A stretch of DNA of 64,000 bases from Pseudomonas sp. Root562 (GTDB lineage: Bacteria; Pseudomonadota; Gammaproteobacteria; Pseudomonadales; Pseudomonadaceae), in contig NZ_LMGK01000022.1 of the NCBI RefSeq assembly GCF_001427125.1, positions 100,126 through 164,125 of the forward strand, given 5' to 3'. Positions 9,196 to 17,654 of this stretch are shown here, in pieces. The notes under the pieces were generated by a model. That model worked only from the letters and a program-made list of their open reading frames with translations, did not search any database and was not told the origin of the DNA. The position numbers were made by a program, and so were the translations under genes. Position 1 is the stretch's first letter. Each line of letters starts with the position of its first letter.

Positions 9196-9651
9196 TCAAA
9201 TCGCCTCTCCCTTTGCCAGTTCGATATCAGGCAGCCACAGGGCGTTGATGCAGGCCTCCTCGTCCTTTCCCGTCACCGGTTCCAGGGCCATCGGATCAAG
9301 CAGGTGTTTATTGAGCATGGCCAGGCGCACCATGCCGTTTTTGTCGAGGAGCGAATGTGCCACGCACTCGCACAATGACCGAGGCAGGGCTTCTGGAAGG
9401 GACTCTATTTCAGCATTTGCAAACTCGATTTCTAATCGCAAGGTGCAAGTGTCGACCAGATCCCGCATCGCGTGAGAAGCGAAGTTAAACACTGTTGAGT
9501 AGCCCGCCATCAACGCCATCGAGACCGACAGCAAGAGGGTTGCCTCGCGTTTCCACGAAAGGGTGCCCGTCCGGTGCAGGTATTTGTGTGCCGTTGCCTT
9601 GCTCCAGTCTTGAACTGCATGACACCGGCTGAAAAGCTTGTGGTTTGACAT
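9196..9651 (-). CDS. Protein of unknown function under an Anr box
   Basis: I do not recognise this 151-residue protein. The N terminus is basic and polar (residues 1-35). One hydrophobic segment (about 36-55, LLLSVSMALMAGYSTVF) could be a membrane anchor. The C-terminal half is acidic and helical, with cysteines at CTL and CECVAHSLL. The ATG at 9651 is preferred over an in-frame ATG at 9720 because 9720 is the outer base of a perfect Anr box that should be promoter DNA, and GAGAG lies nine bases before 9651. The box centre is about 62 bp upstream. The gene lies head-on to the alcohol dehydrogenase and is the same orientation as the nuclease gene upstream. Confidence 0.6.
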   Translation of the reverse strand: MSNHKLFSRCHAVQDWSKATAHKYLHRTGTLSWKREATLLLSVSMALMAGYSTVFNFASHAMRDLVDTCTLRLEIEFANAEIESLPEALPRSLCECVAHSLLDKNGMVRLAMLNKHLLDPMALEPVTGKDEEACINALWLPDIELAKGEAI

Positions 9652-9706
9652 GACTGAATCTCTCACCATCTTTATCAAAACAATGGCGCTCACTGAAAAA
9701 TACCGT

Positions 9707-9720
9707 TTGATCTGAATCAA
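9707..9720. promoter_or_regulatory. Consensus Anr/FNR box upstream of the unknown gene
   Basis: TTGATCTGAATCAA matches all ten conserved positions. It is centred about 62 bp before the start at 9651, a spacing typical for direct activation. Confidence 0.85.
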
Positions 9721-9800
9721 CCTCCGCCAAGCTGAGTCCCAGCTTCTTGACTTGCTGGCGATCCTGCTGCAAACGGCGGTGGCTTTTGGGATTCACTTGA

Positions 9801-11180
9801 TCAACTTGCAATGAAGTCATCGCTAGAGAGTTCCACGTTGTCGCGATACTCCGGCACCGACACCGACCACCCCAACTCCAGACTGATGCGCCGGCGCAGC
9901 ACATCCGACGCGTTAGGTTCCCCATGGACGACAAAGGTATGTTTTGGCGGTCGTTTGAACCCACGCAGCCACTGCATGATTTCATCAGCGTCGGCGTGTG
10001 CGGACAGTGTTTGCATCGGTACCACTTCGGCGCGGATCGGCACGTCCTTGCCGTGGATACGCACCGAAGAGACGCCGGCAACAATTTGCGCACCACGGGT
10101 GCCACCGGCCTGGAAGCCAGGCATTAACAGTGTGTTATTCGGATTGGGAGCCAGTGCCTTGAGGTGATGGACCACCCGCCCTCCTGTCGCCATGCCACTG
10201 GCCGCAATAATCACCGCCGGGGTGCGTTGCTGATCAAGCGCTCTCGACTCATCGACCGTGTGGACGAATTGCGCCACATGGCACATGCCCTCGCAGTCTT
10301 CCAGGGATAATCTGTGCTCGTTCCGGAAGCGCTGGTACAACAATGTGACGTCGGTGGCCATCGGACTGTTGAGGTAGATTGGAATATCGGGAATCGCCCT
10401 TTTGCGCTTCAACTGATACAGGTGATACATCAGCAGTTGAGCGCGCCCGACCGCGAAGGATGGCACAAGGGTTATCCCTCGGCGCAGTGCCGTGCGGGTG
10501 ATGATGTCGGCCAATTGCGCCTGTGGCGCCTCGACCGGATGTTGACGGTCACCGTAGGTAGACTCCACCAGCAGATAATCCGCCTCCTCGACCTTTTCGG
10601 GAGCAAACATCAATGGATCGTCCGGACGTCCCAAATCTCCTGAAAACACCAGGGCCAGACCGCCGGCTTTAACTTCTACTGTGGCGGCTCCCAAAATATG
10701 CCCGGCGCCACGAAACAGAAGTGACATGTCCGAGAGGATTTTAACGCTGTGGTGCAATTCCACGGGCCGCAACAGTTTCAGGGCTCGCTCAGCATCTTGC
10801 TCGGTGTAAAGCGGCAGCGCCGGGCTGTGCTTCGAGAAGCCATGCCGGTTGGCAAACTCCGCTTCTTCTTCCTGCAAGCGACCACTGTCCAACAGCAGGA
10901 TTTTCACCAATTCACAGGTGGCGGGCGTGGCGTATACCGGGCCGCGATATCCATTGCGCACCAGCACGGGCAGATAGCCGCTGTGATCAAGATGGGCATG
11001 GGTCAGCACAATGGCATCGAGGTCGCTGACCGGAAGCTGGAACGGGTCGCGATTGTGCAGTCGCAATTGCTTGTAGCCCTGGAACAGACCGCAATCGACC
11101 AGCACATGTTGGTTGCCATGTTCCAGCAGATACTTGCTACCCGTGACCGTACCCGCGGCACCTAGAAATGTGATTCGCAT
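9801..11180 (-). CDS. Metallo-beta-lactamase/beta-CASP ribonuclease-like protein
   Basis: This 459-residue protein belongs to the beta-CASP branch of metallo-beta-lactamase-fold nucleases (Ysh1/CPSF73-like, often annotated as RNA exonuclease). It shows the zinc motif HAHLDHSG (residues about 60-67), further ligands in GAGHILGAA and FSGDLGR, the beta-CASP motif A in VESTYGDR, an SFAVGRAQ segment, and the C-terminal SAHAD and VHGEP histidine motifs. It probably cleaves RNA in the cytoplasm; the role in low-oxygen physiology is not known. An Anr box sits 68 bp upstream, so transcription should rise when oxygen falls. It is one gene downstream of the first universal stress protein. Confidence 0.92.
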   Translation of the reverse strand: MRITFLGAAGTVTGSKYLLEHGNQHVLVDCGLFQGYKQLRLHNRDPFQLPVSDLDAIVLTHAHLDHSGYLPVLVRNGYRGPVYATPATCELVKILLLDSGRLQEEEAEFANRHGFSKHSPALPLYTEQDAERALKLLRPVELHHSVKILSDMSLLFRGAGHILGAATVEVKAGGLALVFSGDLGRPDDPLMFAPEKVEEADYLLVESTYGDRQHPVEAPQAQLADIITRTALRRGITLVPSFAVGRAQLLMYHLYQLKRKRAIPDIPIYLNSPMATDVTLLYQRFRNEHRLSLEDCEGMCHVAQFVHTVDESRALDQQRTPAVIIAASGMATGGRVVHHLKALAPNPNNTLLMPGFQAGGTRGAQIVAGVSSVRIHGKDVPIRAEVVPMQTLSAHADADEIMQWLRGFKRPPKHTFVVHGEPNASDVLRRRISLELGWSVSVPEYRDNVELSSDDFIAS

Positions 11181-11241
11181 GGCCGTTGCCCTTGAACATT
11201 CAGAGGAGCGCTATTGATCGCTCCTTTTGGCCCAGGGTCAG

Positions 11242-11255
11242 TTGATTTTTATCAA
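11242..11255. promoter_or_regulatory. Consensus Anr/FNR box upstream of the beta-CASP nuclease
   Basis: TTGATTTTTATCAA matches all ten conserved positions, centred about 68 bp before the nuclease start at 11180. Confidence 0.85.
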
Positions 11256-11278
11256 CTGCGGGCTCGATGGGGGCTCGT

Positions 11279-12202
11279 TCAACCGTATGGAGTGACCGGT
11301 TTGACGATCACCAGACTGCACGGTGCCCGGTTTAACAGGCGTTCAACGGTGTCGCCGATAAACCGGTCGGGCCCTGGGTGATAGACCGTGCCCAGTACCA
11401 GCATGTCGAAGTCATGCTGGTGAGCAAACAACTCGATGACCTTGTAGGGCGTGCCCGACAACAAATGTCGATGTGCATCCTTGATGCAATAGCGTTCGGC
11501 AAGCACGTCGAAAGCCTCTTGCTGGGCATCTTCAATGGCGTCCCGCAAACTGTCATCAAGGCTGACTGTCGGCACACTCCTCGGTGCATCGCTGATCTCT
11601 GACCAGCGACTGACGTTAAGCAAGTGCAACTCGGCGCCAAAACTGGCCGCCAGAGTTGAGGCCAGATCGACAATTCGGTCATTCAAGCCCTGAGTCAGCT
11701 CCTCGAGATGGGACAAATCGATCGAGGCCAGGATTTTCAACGGTTTGGGGTTTCTGGCACTGGTCACTAAATGCAAGTGGGTAGGACATTCGCGCAACAG
11801 CCGCCAATCCAGAGGCCGGTGAAAGACGCGGTCGAGTGCTGGCACGTGATGGGCGTCCTTGATTACCAGGTCCGGATGGAAGTCACTTATGTACTCCAGC
11901 AGGTTGGTCAGACTCGACCGGGCCCAAACCGCCTCGGTACTCACCTGAAGGCCGCCGCACCTGTAAAAACGGGCTTGCTGTTCCAGCCAATGACGGTGCA
12001 CCTGTAAATAGCCTTCTCGTGCCTGGGCCATCGCATCGTGGTCCAGCAAACCGGCTACGGCCAATGCCTGGACATAATCGAACGCTACAATGTGCAACAA
12101 CGCACCGGTTGCACATGCCAACGCATGTGCACGCTCGAACGCCGGGGTATGGCTCATTTCGCTGGGAGCTATCAATAGAATGCGTTTGAGCTTGAGCATC
12201 AC
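11279..12202 (-). CDS. Tandem universal stress protein (UspA x2), copy 1
   Basis: This 307-residue protein contains two UspA domains. The second (about residues 155-300) ends with the nucleotide-binding type motif VLGTVYHPGPDRFIGDTVERLL followed by the CSLVIVKP strand. The first half keeps the fold (RILLIAPSEMSHTPAFERA) but lacks that glycine-rich loop. Universal stress proteins aid survival in anoxia or stationary phase in Pseudomonas. An Anr-like box at 12261-12274 lies about 65 bp upstream. It belongs to the same family as the three genes at 12952-15736 but is transcribed separately, with the K+ channel between. Confidence 0.92.
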   Translation of the reverse strand: MMLKLKRILLIAPSEMSHTPAFERAHALACATGALLHIVAFDYVQALAVAGLLDHDAMAQAREGYLQVHRHWLEQQARFYRCGGLQVSTEAVWARSSLTNLLEYISDFHPDLVIKDAHHVPALDRVFHRPLDWRLLRECPTHLHLVTSARNPKPLKILASIDLSHLEELTQGLNDRIVDLASTLAASFGAELHLLNVSRWSEISDAPRSVPTVSLDDSLRDAIEDAQQEAFDVLAERYCIKDAHRHLLSGTPYKVIELFAHQHDFDMLVLGTVYHPGPDRFIGDTVERLLNRAPCSLVIVKPVTPYG

Positions 12203-12260
12203 ATACCTCGCCCTGGGTCATGGTTGCCATTCGATTATTTGGCGTTACGCCGAGGGGGAC

Positions 12261-12274
12261 ATGACTTTTATCAA
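12261..12274. promoter_or_regulatory. Anr/FNR-like box between Usp copy 1 and the K+ channel
   Basis: ATGACTTTTATCAA matches eight of ten conserved positions. The centre is about 65 bp from the Usp start and 221 bp from the channel start, so the Usp gene is the likelier target. Confidence 0.6.
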
Positions 12275-12488
12275 CGAATCAGCAGCCGGAGAAATGCACC
12301 GATTCGCCCTCGCTAGTCCATCCATGGTTGATTCAGCTCAACCTTTTTTCGGTTTTCTGCTGTAGAAATACATTGACCACTGGACCCGGTGCGGCGGCTA
12401 GGTGAAAGGAATCACTGGAATCGCTACACACCTCATATTCCATGCCGCGTGCCCCCGACTATCCGCCCCTTCTCCCTGGAGCTTTGCC

Positions 12489-12914
12489 ATGTTGGCGGTC
12501 ACCCTGATCAATATGCTGGTGGTCATCATCGTTGTCGTGATCCACTACGAATGCCTGCTACGACTGAACGATTGGCTGCCCCGGCTCAAGTTGTGGAGCC
12601 GCTTCAGGATTGTCGTTGGCGTATTCGGCGCCCTGGTTGCCCACGCGACAGAGGTTTGGTGCTTTGCATTGGTTTACTACCTCATGGTGCACGCTGGTAA
12701 ATGGGGCACTCTGACGGGCAGCTTCGACGGTTCACTGATGGATTGCGTCTACTTTTCCTTCACGACGTACACGACGATCGGCTTCGGTGATATTTCACCC
12801 GTGGGCGACATCAAGTATTTGACCGGGCTGCAAGCGCTGACCGGGCTGGTACTCATTACCTGGACAGCCTCCTTCCTGTTTCTGGAAATGCAGAAATACT
12901 GGAAACGCAAATAG
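12489..12914 (+). CDS. Two-transmembrane potassium channel
   Basis: This 141-residue inner-membrane protein has two main hydrophobic helices (about residues 5-25 and 110-133), an extra hydrophobic stretch near 40-62, and the pore loop TYTTIGFGD, which is the K+ selectivity filter TxGFGD. No cytoplasmic RCK domain is present. The ATG at 12489 has GGAG nine bases upstream and is favoured over an in-frame ATG at 12402. Small ion channels of this type occur beside universal stress genes in other pseudomonads; membrane-potential or K+ control under stress is an inference. Confidence 0.9.
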   Translation: MLAVTLINMLVVIIVVVIHYECLLRLNDWLPRLKLWSRFRIVVGVFGALVAHATEVWCFALVYYLMVHAGKWGTLTGSFDGSLMDCVYFSFTTYTTIGFGDISPVGDIKYLTGLQALTGLVLITWTASFLFLEMQKYWKRK

Positions 12915-12951
12915 TTGCCACTCGTTCGCATCGGCGCTCTACAAGCTCGCT

Positions 12952-13836
12952 CTAAACCGCCAACACGCAGCATGGCGCTTGATACAGAATATGCTCGGTC
13001 GTGCTGCCCAGGAGCTTGTTTAATCCCTTGGACTGGACCCTGCCCATTACGATCACATCCACGTTGTGTTCATCAGCGAACTCACACAAAACCTTGACCG
13101 GATGACCGTCTATGAAATGCCGACGATCTGCAGGCACGCCGAACTGATCTGCCAGGCGAAGGAAAGACTTTTCCAGGTCTCGTCGAAGCGCTTTGGTCAG
13201 GTCAGCGAGCGTGAGACCGTCCATGTCCGCCAGAAAATCGGCCGAAATATCGCAGGCGTACAGCAAATGCAATTCGGCATTGCACTGCATGGCGAGATTG
13301 CAAGCTTGCTTGATGATTTGTTCATTCAGTTCGTCGCCGGCTGACTCGACATCCGATACTTCGACAGCCGCGACAACTCTGCCAGGCAGGTTCAAGCCGG
13401 TGTTACCCATCAGATAAACCGGTGCCGAGCAGTGTCGCAACAAATGCCAGTCCAAAGGCGTGAAAAAGGCCCGCTTGAGCCTTGACGCATGGTCAATTTC
13501 CTTGATCAACAAGTCGGGCTGCATATCCGTCACGTGATCGATAATGTCTTGCTTCAGATCCTCAGCCCATGCCACTTGCGTGGTCACCTCAATTCCCCGG
13601 CCTCGCACACTCTCAGCCTGAGACTCAAGCCAGTCGCGATGGTCCTGCAGGTATCGCTCGCGAGCCAATATTCGATCGCCCTCCTCAAGCAGCGACAACC
13701 ATTTGAACGAAGGGATCAGCGCGGTGATATGCAAACTCGCCCCGCAGGCCTTGGCCAGGGATGCTGCATGGCTCACGGCTGGGGAATGACGCAGTACCGG
13801 ATTGATGATCAGCAACAAGCGTTGATACAGGCTCAT
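12952..13836 (-). CDS. Tandem universal stress protein, copy 2
   Basis: This 294-residue two-domain UspA protein has a C-terminal domain with the loop VIVMGRVQSKGLNKLLGSTTEHIL, the GxxxG/ST nucleotide-binding motif, preceding the CCVLAV strand. It begins MSLYQRLLLIINPVLRHSPA, the same start pattern as its neighbours. It is the last of three genes in one direction (15736 down to 12952) with gaps of 51 and 16 bases, so it is probably the tail of an operon driven from the Anr-like site at 15809-15822. Confidence 0.92.
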   Translation of the reverse strand: MSLYQRLLLIINPVLRHSPAVSHAASLAKACGASLHITALIPSFKWLSLLEEGDRILARERYLQDHRDWLESQAESVRGRGIEVTTQVAWAEDLKQDIIDHVTDMQPDLLIKEIDHASRLKRAFFTPLDWHLLRHCSAPVYLMGNTGLNLPGRVVAAVEVSDVESAGDELNEQIIKQACNLAMQCNAELHLLYACDISADFLADMDGLTLADLTKALRRDLEKSFLRLADQFGVPADRRHFIDGHPVKVLCEFADEHNVDVIVMGRVQSKGLNKLLGSTTEHILYQAPCCVLAV

Positions 13837-13887
13837 GATAAATCTCCGGGTGACGGAAATATTTGACGCAAACCGCTTATGGATACG

Positions 13888-14796
13888 TCAGCGTTTGGCC
13901 CTGACCGCCAGAATGCTGCCAGGCACGGAGTACAGCGCGCGCTCTGTGTTGCTGCCAATCAGCCGGTCAAAACCCGTACGGTGCACCGTGCCCATTACCA
14001 CGACATCAGCCAGGTATTGCTCGACAAACTCACTGATAACCGGCACCGGCAACCCCATGACGAAATGCCGACGCTCTGGCGGTACGCTATAGCGCTGCGC
14101 CAGTGCGATAAACGCCTGGTGCAAGGATTGACGCAGTTCCTCGATCAGGTCCACGCCCCACCCTCCCCCGGCCAGTGGTGCGTCGCTATTGAAAACGGGC
14201 GACAAATCATAGGCGTACAGCAGGTGTAACGGCGCATCGCATTGCAGGGCCAAGGCGTTCGCAGTCTGAATGATCGTATCGTTCAATCCGCTGATTTGTG
14301 TCGAAGGATCGAATGGGTCCACTGCCGCAACAACCCTGTGCGGCAAGCTGTAGCGAACCTGGTTGACCAGATGCACGGGGATTGGGCATTCACGCAACAA
14401 GTGACAATCAAGTGGCGTAATGAATACCCGCTTGAGCGCTGGCTCAAGGGTGACATCCTTGATCAACAGGTCGGGTTTGAGATTCTCGACCGTCTTCAAA
14501 ATATCCAGCAACGGATGGGTAGTGAAGACGGCTTTAACCGTTGCCTGTAAACCCAGGTCGCTGAGCCGGTCCAGTTCTTCGGCTTCCCAGCGACGGTAGC
14601 GACGCACATAACGCTGTTGCTGTGCATCGTCGACCTGTTCTTCAAAATAATGAATCACCGGCGCAGGTTCGACAAAGACTCGCACATCCAGTACAGCCCC
14701 TGCTTCCATGGCCAATGCAACCGCGCGCTGTTGTGCAGGTGACTCATGCAAAGATTGATCGGCGATCAATAGAAAACGTTGGTAATTTCCCATCAC
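13888..14796 (-). CDS. Tandem universal stress protein, copy 3
   Basis: This 302-residue protein has two UspA domains. The C-terminal one carries VVVMGTVHRTGFDRLIGSNTERAL and the SILAV end strand. The N-terminal domain has the same DLLIKDVTLEPALKRVFITPLDCHLLRECP core as the other copies, a stretch that marks this subgroup (Asp/Lys/Asp plus an LxxCP end). It lies between copies 4 and 2 in the same operon. Confidence 0.92.
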   Translation of the reverse strand: MMGNYQRFLLIADQSLHESPAQQRAVALAMEAGAVLDVRVFVEPAPVIHYFEEQVDDAQQQRYVRRYRRWEAEELDRLSDLGLQATVKAVFTTHPLLDILKTVENLKPDLLIKDVTLEPALKRVFITPLDCHLLRECPIPVHLVNQVRYSLPHRVVAAVDPFDPSTQISGLNDTIIQTANALALQCDAPLHLLYAYDLSPVFNSDAPLAGGGWGVDLIEELRQSLHQAFIALAQRYSVPPERRHFVMGLPVPVISEFVEQYLADVVVMGTVHRTGFDRLIGSNTERALYSVPGSILAVRAKR

Positions 14797-14812
14797 ACAC
14801 CTCCGTTCAGCG

Positions 14813-15736
14813 TCAGGATTGCAGCATTTTTTGTGGTTTGATCGCGAGCAAACTGCAGGGCGCCCGGTGCAGAAGTTGCTCGGCCGTGGTGCCCAGCAGT
14901 TTGCTCAGGCCCTTGTGCTGCACCGTACCCATGACGATGACATCGGTATGGTTCTCGCCAACAAATTCACAGATGCTCGGCACCGGAGCACCTTCGATGA
15001 AGTGCCTGCGCTGCGGTGGCACGCCGTGGCGCTCAGCGATGGCTGCAAAGGCTTCAAGTTGGGCCGCGCCCAACATTTCGTATATCCCGGTTGCCAAAGG
15101 CAACGCGCCAAAACCCATGTCGTGAACGTATGCGGACGTCCAGTCATAAACGTGCAGCAGGTCAAGGCTGGCATCGCAGATCGCCGCCAGTTTCGAGGCT
15201 GCGTCGATAATCTGGTCGTTAAGCACATGGCCCTGATCCTCATCGCGAAACACATCAATGATGGCCAGTAACTTATGCGGTCGAGCATTGAGCGGCGTGG
15301 TCACCAGATGCACCGGTACAGGACAGTCACGCAGCAACTGCCAATCCAGCGGGGTAAAAAATACGCGCTTGAACGCCGATTCTTCCTGAGCATCCTTGAT
15401 GATGAGTTTCAGCGGCATCTCGTTGATAAAGGTCAGGATCTCCTCGTAGGGATCTTGCACCCACATCACCTCGGTAGTGACCTGCACCCCATGTTTCCTC
15501 ATCAATGCGGCCTGGTCGGCGAGCCATTGGCGATGGGTGTGCAGATAGCCGTCTCGAGCCAAATCGAATTGCTCAGGGGCGAACAGCCCTGCCACCGACA
15601 GGGCCTGTGAATAGTCGAACGCCACGATGTGCAAGGGTAATTGCATCGCCAGCGCCAACGCTGCAGCCCTGTCGAAGGACGGGGTACGAGTCATGGCTGG
15701 AGGGGCGATCAAGAGTAAACGTTGAGTCTGCGGCAT
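14813..15736 (-). CDS. Tandem universal stress protein, copy 4 (first gene of operon)
   Basis: This 307-residue two-domain UspA protein carries the loop VIVMGTVQHKGLSKLLGTTAEQLL near its C terminus. The open frame runs up to 15988, but the start at 15736 (MPQTQRLLLIAPP) matches the other copies and has GAGG seven bases upstream. It heads the three-gene usp operon. An Anr-like site is centred about 80 bp upstream. Confidence 0.92.
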   Translation of the reverse strand: MPQTQRLLLIAPPAMTRTPSFDRAAALALAMQLPLHIVAFDYSQALSVAGLFAPEQFDLARDGYLHTHRQWLADQAALMRKHGVQVTTEVMWVQDPYEEILTFINEMPLKLIIKDAQEESAFKRVFFTPLDWQLLRDCPVPVHLVTTPLNARPHKLLAIIDVFRDEDQGHVLNDQIIDAASKLAAICDASLDLLHVYDWTSAYVHDMGFGALPLATGIYEMLGAAQLEAFAAIAERHGVPPQRRHFIEGAPVPSICEFVGENHTDVIVMGTVQHKGLSKLLGTTAEQLLHRAPCSLLAIKPQKMLQS

Positions 15737-15808
15737 GGGGCACCTCGGCACGCGGCCATTACAATCCAGAACCAGAGTCACAGATTGATCAATGCCTGTT
15801 CCGGTCAT

Positions 15809-15822
15809 TTGATATTTGTCAG
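15809..15822. promoter_or_regulatory. Weak Anr/FNR-like box upstream of the usp operon
   Basis: TTGATATTTGTCAG has a perfect left half and a three-of-five right half. The centre lies about 80 bp before the start at 15736. It also touches the last codons of the small gene at 15819-16088. Confidence 0.5.
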
Positions 15823-16088
15823 TTACGCACGCGATGTCCGTCAGGAAATCCCCATGCCTGCTCATTGATATCTTTGTTATGGGCGCGAGCCATTTGCCGC
15901 TCAGGCATCCGAATGGGTTCTTTTGCCAGGTCAGCGACACTGGGCCAGATATGCGGGGCCTCGATACGTGCCTTGAGTAGACCCACAAATGCCTGTGCTT
16001 CGCACAGACTGTTGAAGTTCACTTGCAAGGCATCCATGCACACGACCCAGCAATGGCTTGCCGGTTGCTCCGTGATATCAATGATCAT
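15819..16088 (-). CDS. Small conserved-looking protein of unknown function
   Basis: This 89-residue protein starts at 16088 behind a very strong GGAGG seven bases upstream; the frame extends to 16124 but with no site there. It has no signal peptide or membrane segment. The first half reads like a compact alpha/beta unit (MIIDITEQPASHCWVVCMD) and the second half is rich in Pro, Arg and Met. I do not recognise a family. An Anr-like box at 16229-16242 lies upstream, and the usp operon follows 82 bases downstream in the same direction, so it may be a small member of the same regulon. Confidence 0.7.
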   Translation of the reverse strand: MIIDITEQPASHCWVVCMDALQVNFNSLCEAQAFVGLLKARIEAPHIWPSVADLAKEPIRMPERQMARAHNKDINEQAWGFPDGHRVRN

Positions 16089-16228
16089 AAAGACCTCCGT
16101 ATTGCTTTGAGAAACAGCACGCAAAGCCTTCCGGCTTTATCGCGACCTCCTTGACGGCTATTGCTCCTTCAGTGAAAAAGCCGTGCGCTGCACATCCTCA
16201 AGACTGCACCGTAGAGACCGGCAAAAGA

Positions 16229-16242
16229 TTGATCATGGTCAA
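16229..16242. promoter_or_regulatory. Anr/FNR-like box, nearer the minus-strand gene
   Basis: TTGATCATGGTCAA matches nine of ten conserved positions. It is about 147 bp from the small gene start at 16088. Confidence 0.65.
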
Positions 16243-16304
16243 TAATTTCGTTATCGGGCGATGTCCACACAACTGCATGTCAGGCTTCGTTCGATCGACT
16301 ATTT

Positions 16305-16318
16305 TTGACAAAGATCAA
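16305..16318. promoter_or_regulatory. Anr/FNR-like box, nearer the YeeE pair
   Basis: TTGACAAAGATCAA matches nine of ten conserved positions. It is about 130 bp from the YeeE start at 16441. Confidence 0.65.
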
Positions 16319-16440
16319 ACCTGCCGCCCCTAACCGCTGCAGGCTTGTTGGAAGACTTCCGCCGTGGCTAACGGATCAACCGATCACCTGGCGCAGATGT
16401 GTCACCTCTGATCAATCGCTCTTTGCTCCGGAGAGGCTTC

Positions 16441-16875
16441 ATGAACGTCGACTGGCTGAACTTCACTCCTTGGTCGTCTCTTGCAGGAGGCGCATTGATT
16501 GGTCTGGCTGCCAGTCTTTTCGTTATCTTCAACGGGCGTATCGCCGGTATCAGTGGTCTGATTGGCAGTCTTTTGCAGCGTGGGAGTGAGGGCGTGAGTG
16601 AGAAAGCACTTTTTCTCCTGGGCCTGGCGATTGCCCCGCTTGTATGGCGTTTGTTTTCCTCGCTGCCGCCAATTGAGTTCAAGAGCGGCTGGTTTGGACT
16701 TTCCTTGGCCGGCTTGATGGTGGGCATCGGTACACGATACGGCTCGGGTTGCACCAGTGGACATGGCGTTTGCGGCCTATCGCGTCTCTCGCCACGATCG
16801 ATGGTCGCTACCGCGTGCTTCATGTTCAGTGGTTTCGCCACGGTGTTTATCGTGCGTCATCTGCTCGGGGGGTGA
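16441..16875 (+). CDS. YeeE/YedE-family transporter, N-terminal half protein
   Basis: This 144-residue inner-membrane protein has four to five hydrophobic helices and the family motif GTRYGSGCTSGHGVCGLSRLS (about residues 97-117), whose cysteines are implicated in thiosulfate or sulfur-compound uptake in YeeE. The ATG at 16441 follows GGAGAGG. Full-length YeeE carries two such halves in one chain; here the halves are encoded by two overlapping genes, as in other split YeeE/YedE (PmpA/PmpB-like) pairs. The substrate here is not established. Confidence 0.9.
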   Translation: MNVDWLNFTPWSSLAGGALIGLAASLFVIFNGRIAGISGLIGSLLQRGSEGVSEKALFLLGLAIAPLVWRLFSSLPPIEFKSGWFGLSLAGLMVGIGTRYGSGCTSGHGVCGLSRLSPRSMVATACFMFSGFATVFIVRHLLGG

Positions 16876-17297
16876 ACGTGATCAAACTGAGTGCATTCAT
16901 TGCAGGCTTGCTGTTCGGCATCGGCCTGCTCCTGGCTGGCATGACCAATCCGGTGAAAGTACTGGCCTTCCTGGATGTAGCCGGTGCATGGGACCCCTCC
17001 TTGGCTTTGGTCATGATCGGGGCCATTGGCATCGCCGTGGGGCCGCTAGCCTGGGCACGCCAACAATCCCGTTCGCTGCTGGGAAGGCCAATGCAGCTAC
17101 CGGTCAAACGGGAGTTGGATACCCGTTTGATCGGCGGGAGTCTGGTGTTTGGAGTCGGCTGGGGATTAGCAGGCATTTGCCCCGGCCCCGCAGTGGCAAT
17201 TCTGCTGACAGGGCGCTGGCAAGGGATCGTGTTCATGCTGGCCATGCTGACCGGCATGTGCTTGTTTACTGTGCTGCAGGCCCGACGAAACCAATGA
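16872..17297 (+). CDS. YeeE/YedE-family transporter, C-terminal half protein
   Basis: This 141-residue partner of the preceding gene has four hydrophobic helices and the paired motif GVGWGLAGICPGPA. Its GTG start overlaps the upstream TGA (GTGA at 16872-16875), indicating translational coupling; a second GTG at 16878 is possible. The two products probably form one channel-like sulfur-compound transporter in the inner membrane. The pair is followed by a gene-free stretch. Confidence 0.88.
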   Translation: MNVIKLSAFIAGLLFGIGLLLAGMTNPVKVLAFLDVAGAWDPSLALVMIGAIGIAVGPLAWARQQSRSLLGRPMQLPVKRELDTRLIGGSLVFGVGWGLAGICPGPAVAILLTGRWQGIVFMLAMLTGMCLFTVLQARRNQ

Positions 17298-17654
17298 AAG
17301 GGAAATCGCCATAAAAACGGACACTCGAACCATAGGCCCTCGCCTTTTCGCCCACCCCACCGTTTGATGCGTGCTGCAACTGGCCTTGGAATATCTCTTT
17401 GGGAACAGTGGACACCGTTGATTTCTTCATCGATGGCTGCATGGTCTCGTTGGCAATGTTTCGTTCCCCACGCAAATGAGGACCCCGGTGTATCAATACG
17501 GCATCTGATATATATCAAGGTGCGTTGTGACAGTGCTGCTAATTACTAGGTGGTCGGGCTGTGGTTTTTGATGTTGGCAAAGTGATCTGACGCAAACAGC
17601 AATGTTCATTCAAAACCCTGGCTCAGCTCCCCCCACTAAAAAAGGCGGCTAGAC
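17298..17654. other. Intergenic region before the Met-rich protein
   Basis: These 357 bases contain an Anr-like box at 17505-17518 and the AAAGGCGG site before 17655. Short frames exist on both strands but none has a ribosome site plus plausible composition. Confidence 0.55.
17505..17518. promoter_or_regulatory. Anr/FNR-like box upstream of the Met-rich protein
   Basis: CTGATATATATCAA matches nine of ten conserved positions. It is about 143 bp before the start at 17655; no minus-strand gene competes for it. Confidence 0.65.

Larger units (their letters stand above)
16089..16440. other. Divergent promoter region with two Anr-like boxes
   Basis: These 352 bases separate the small unknown gene (minus strand) from the YeeE pair (plus strand). 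They hold two Anr-like boxes, one placed for each direction, and no convincing gene. Confidence 0.6.

Noticed and set aside
9485..10105. Minus-strand frame of 206 codons
   Set aside because: It overlaps the end of the beta-CASP nuclease in another frame and runs through the Anr box at 9707.
15784..15793. ATTGATCAAT as an Anr box
   Set aside because: The two half sites overlap with no four-base spacer, so it does not fit the FNR dimer geometry.
17266..17496. Short minus-strand frame downstream of the YeeE pair
   Set aside because: It overlaps the YeeE end, lacks a ribosome site and shows no protein-like pattern.
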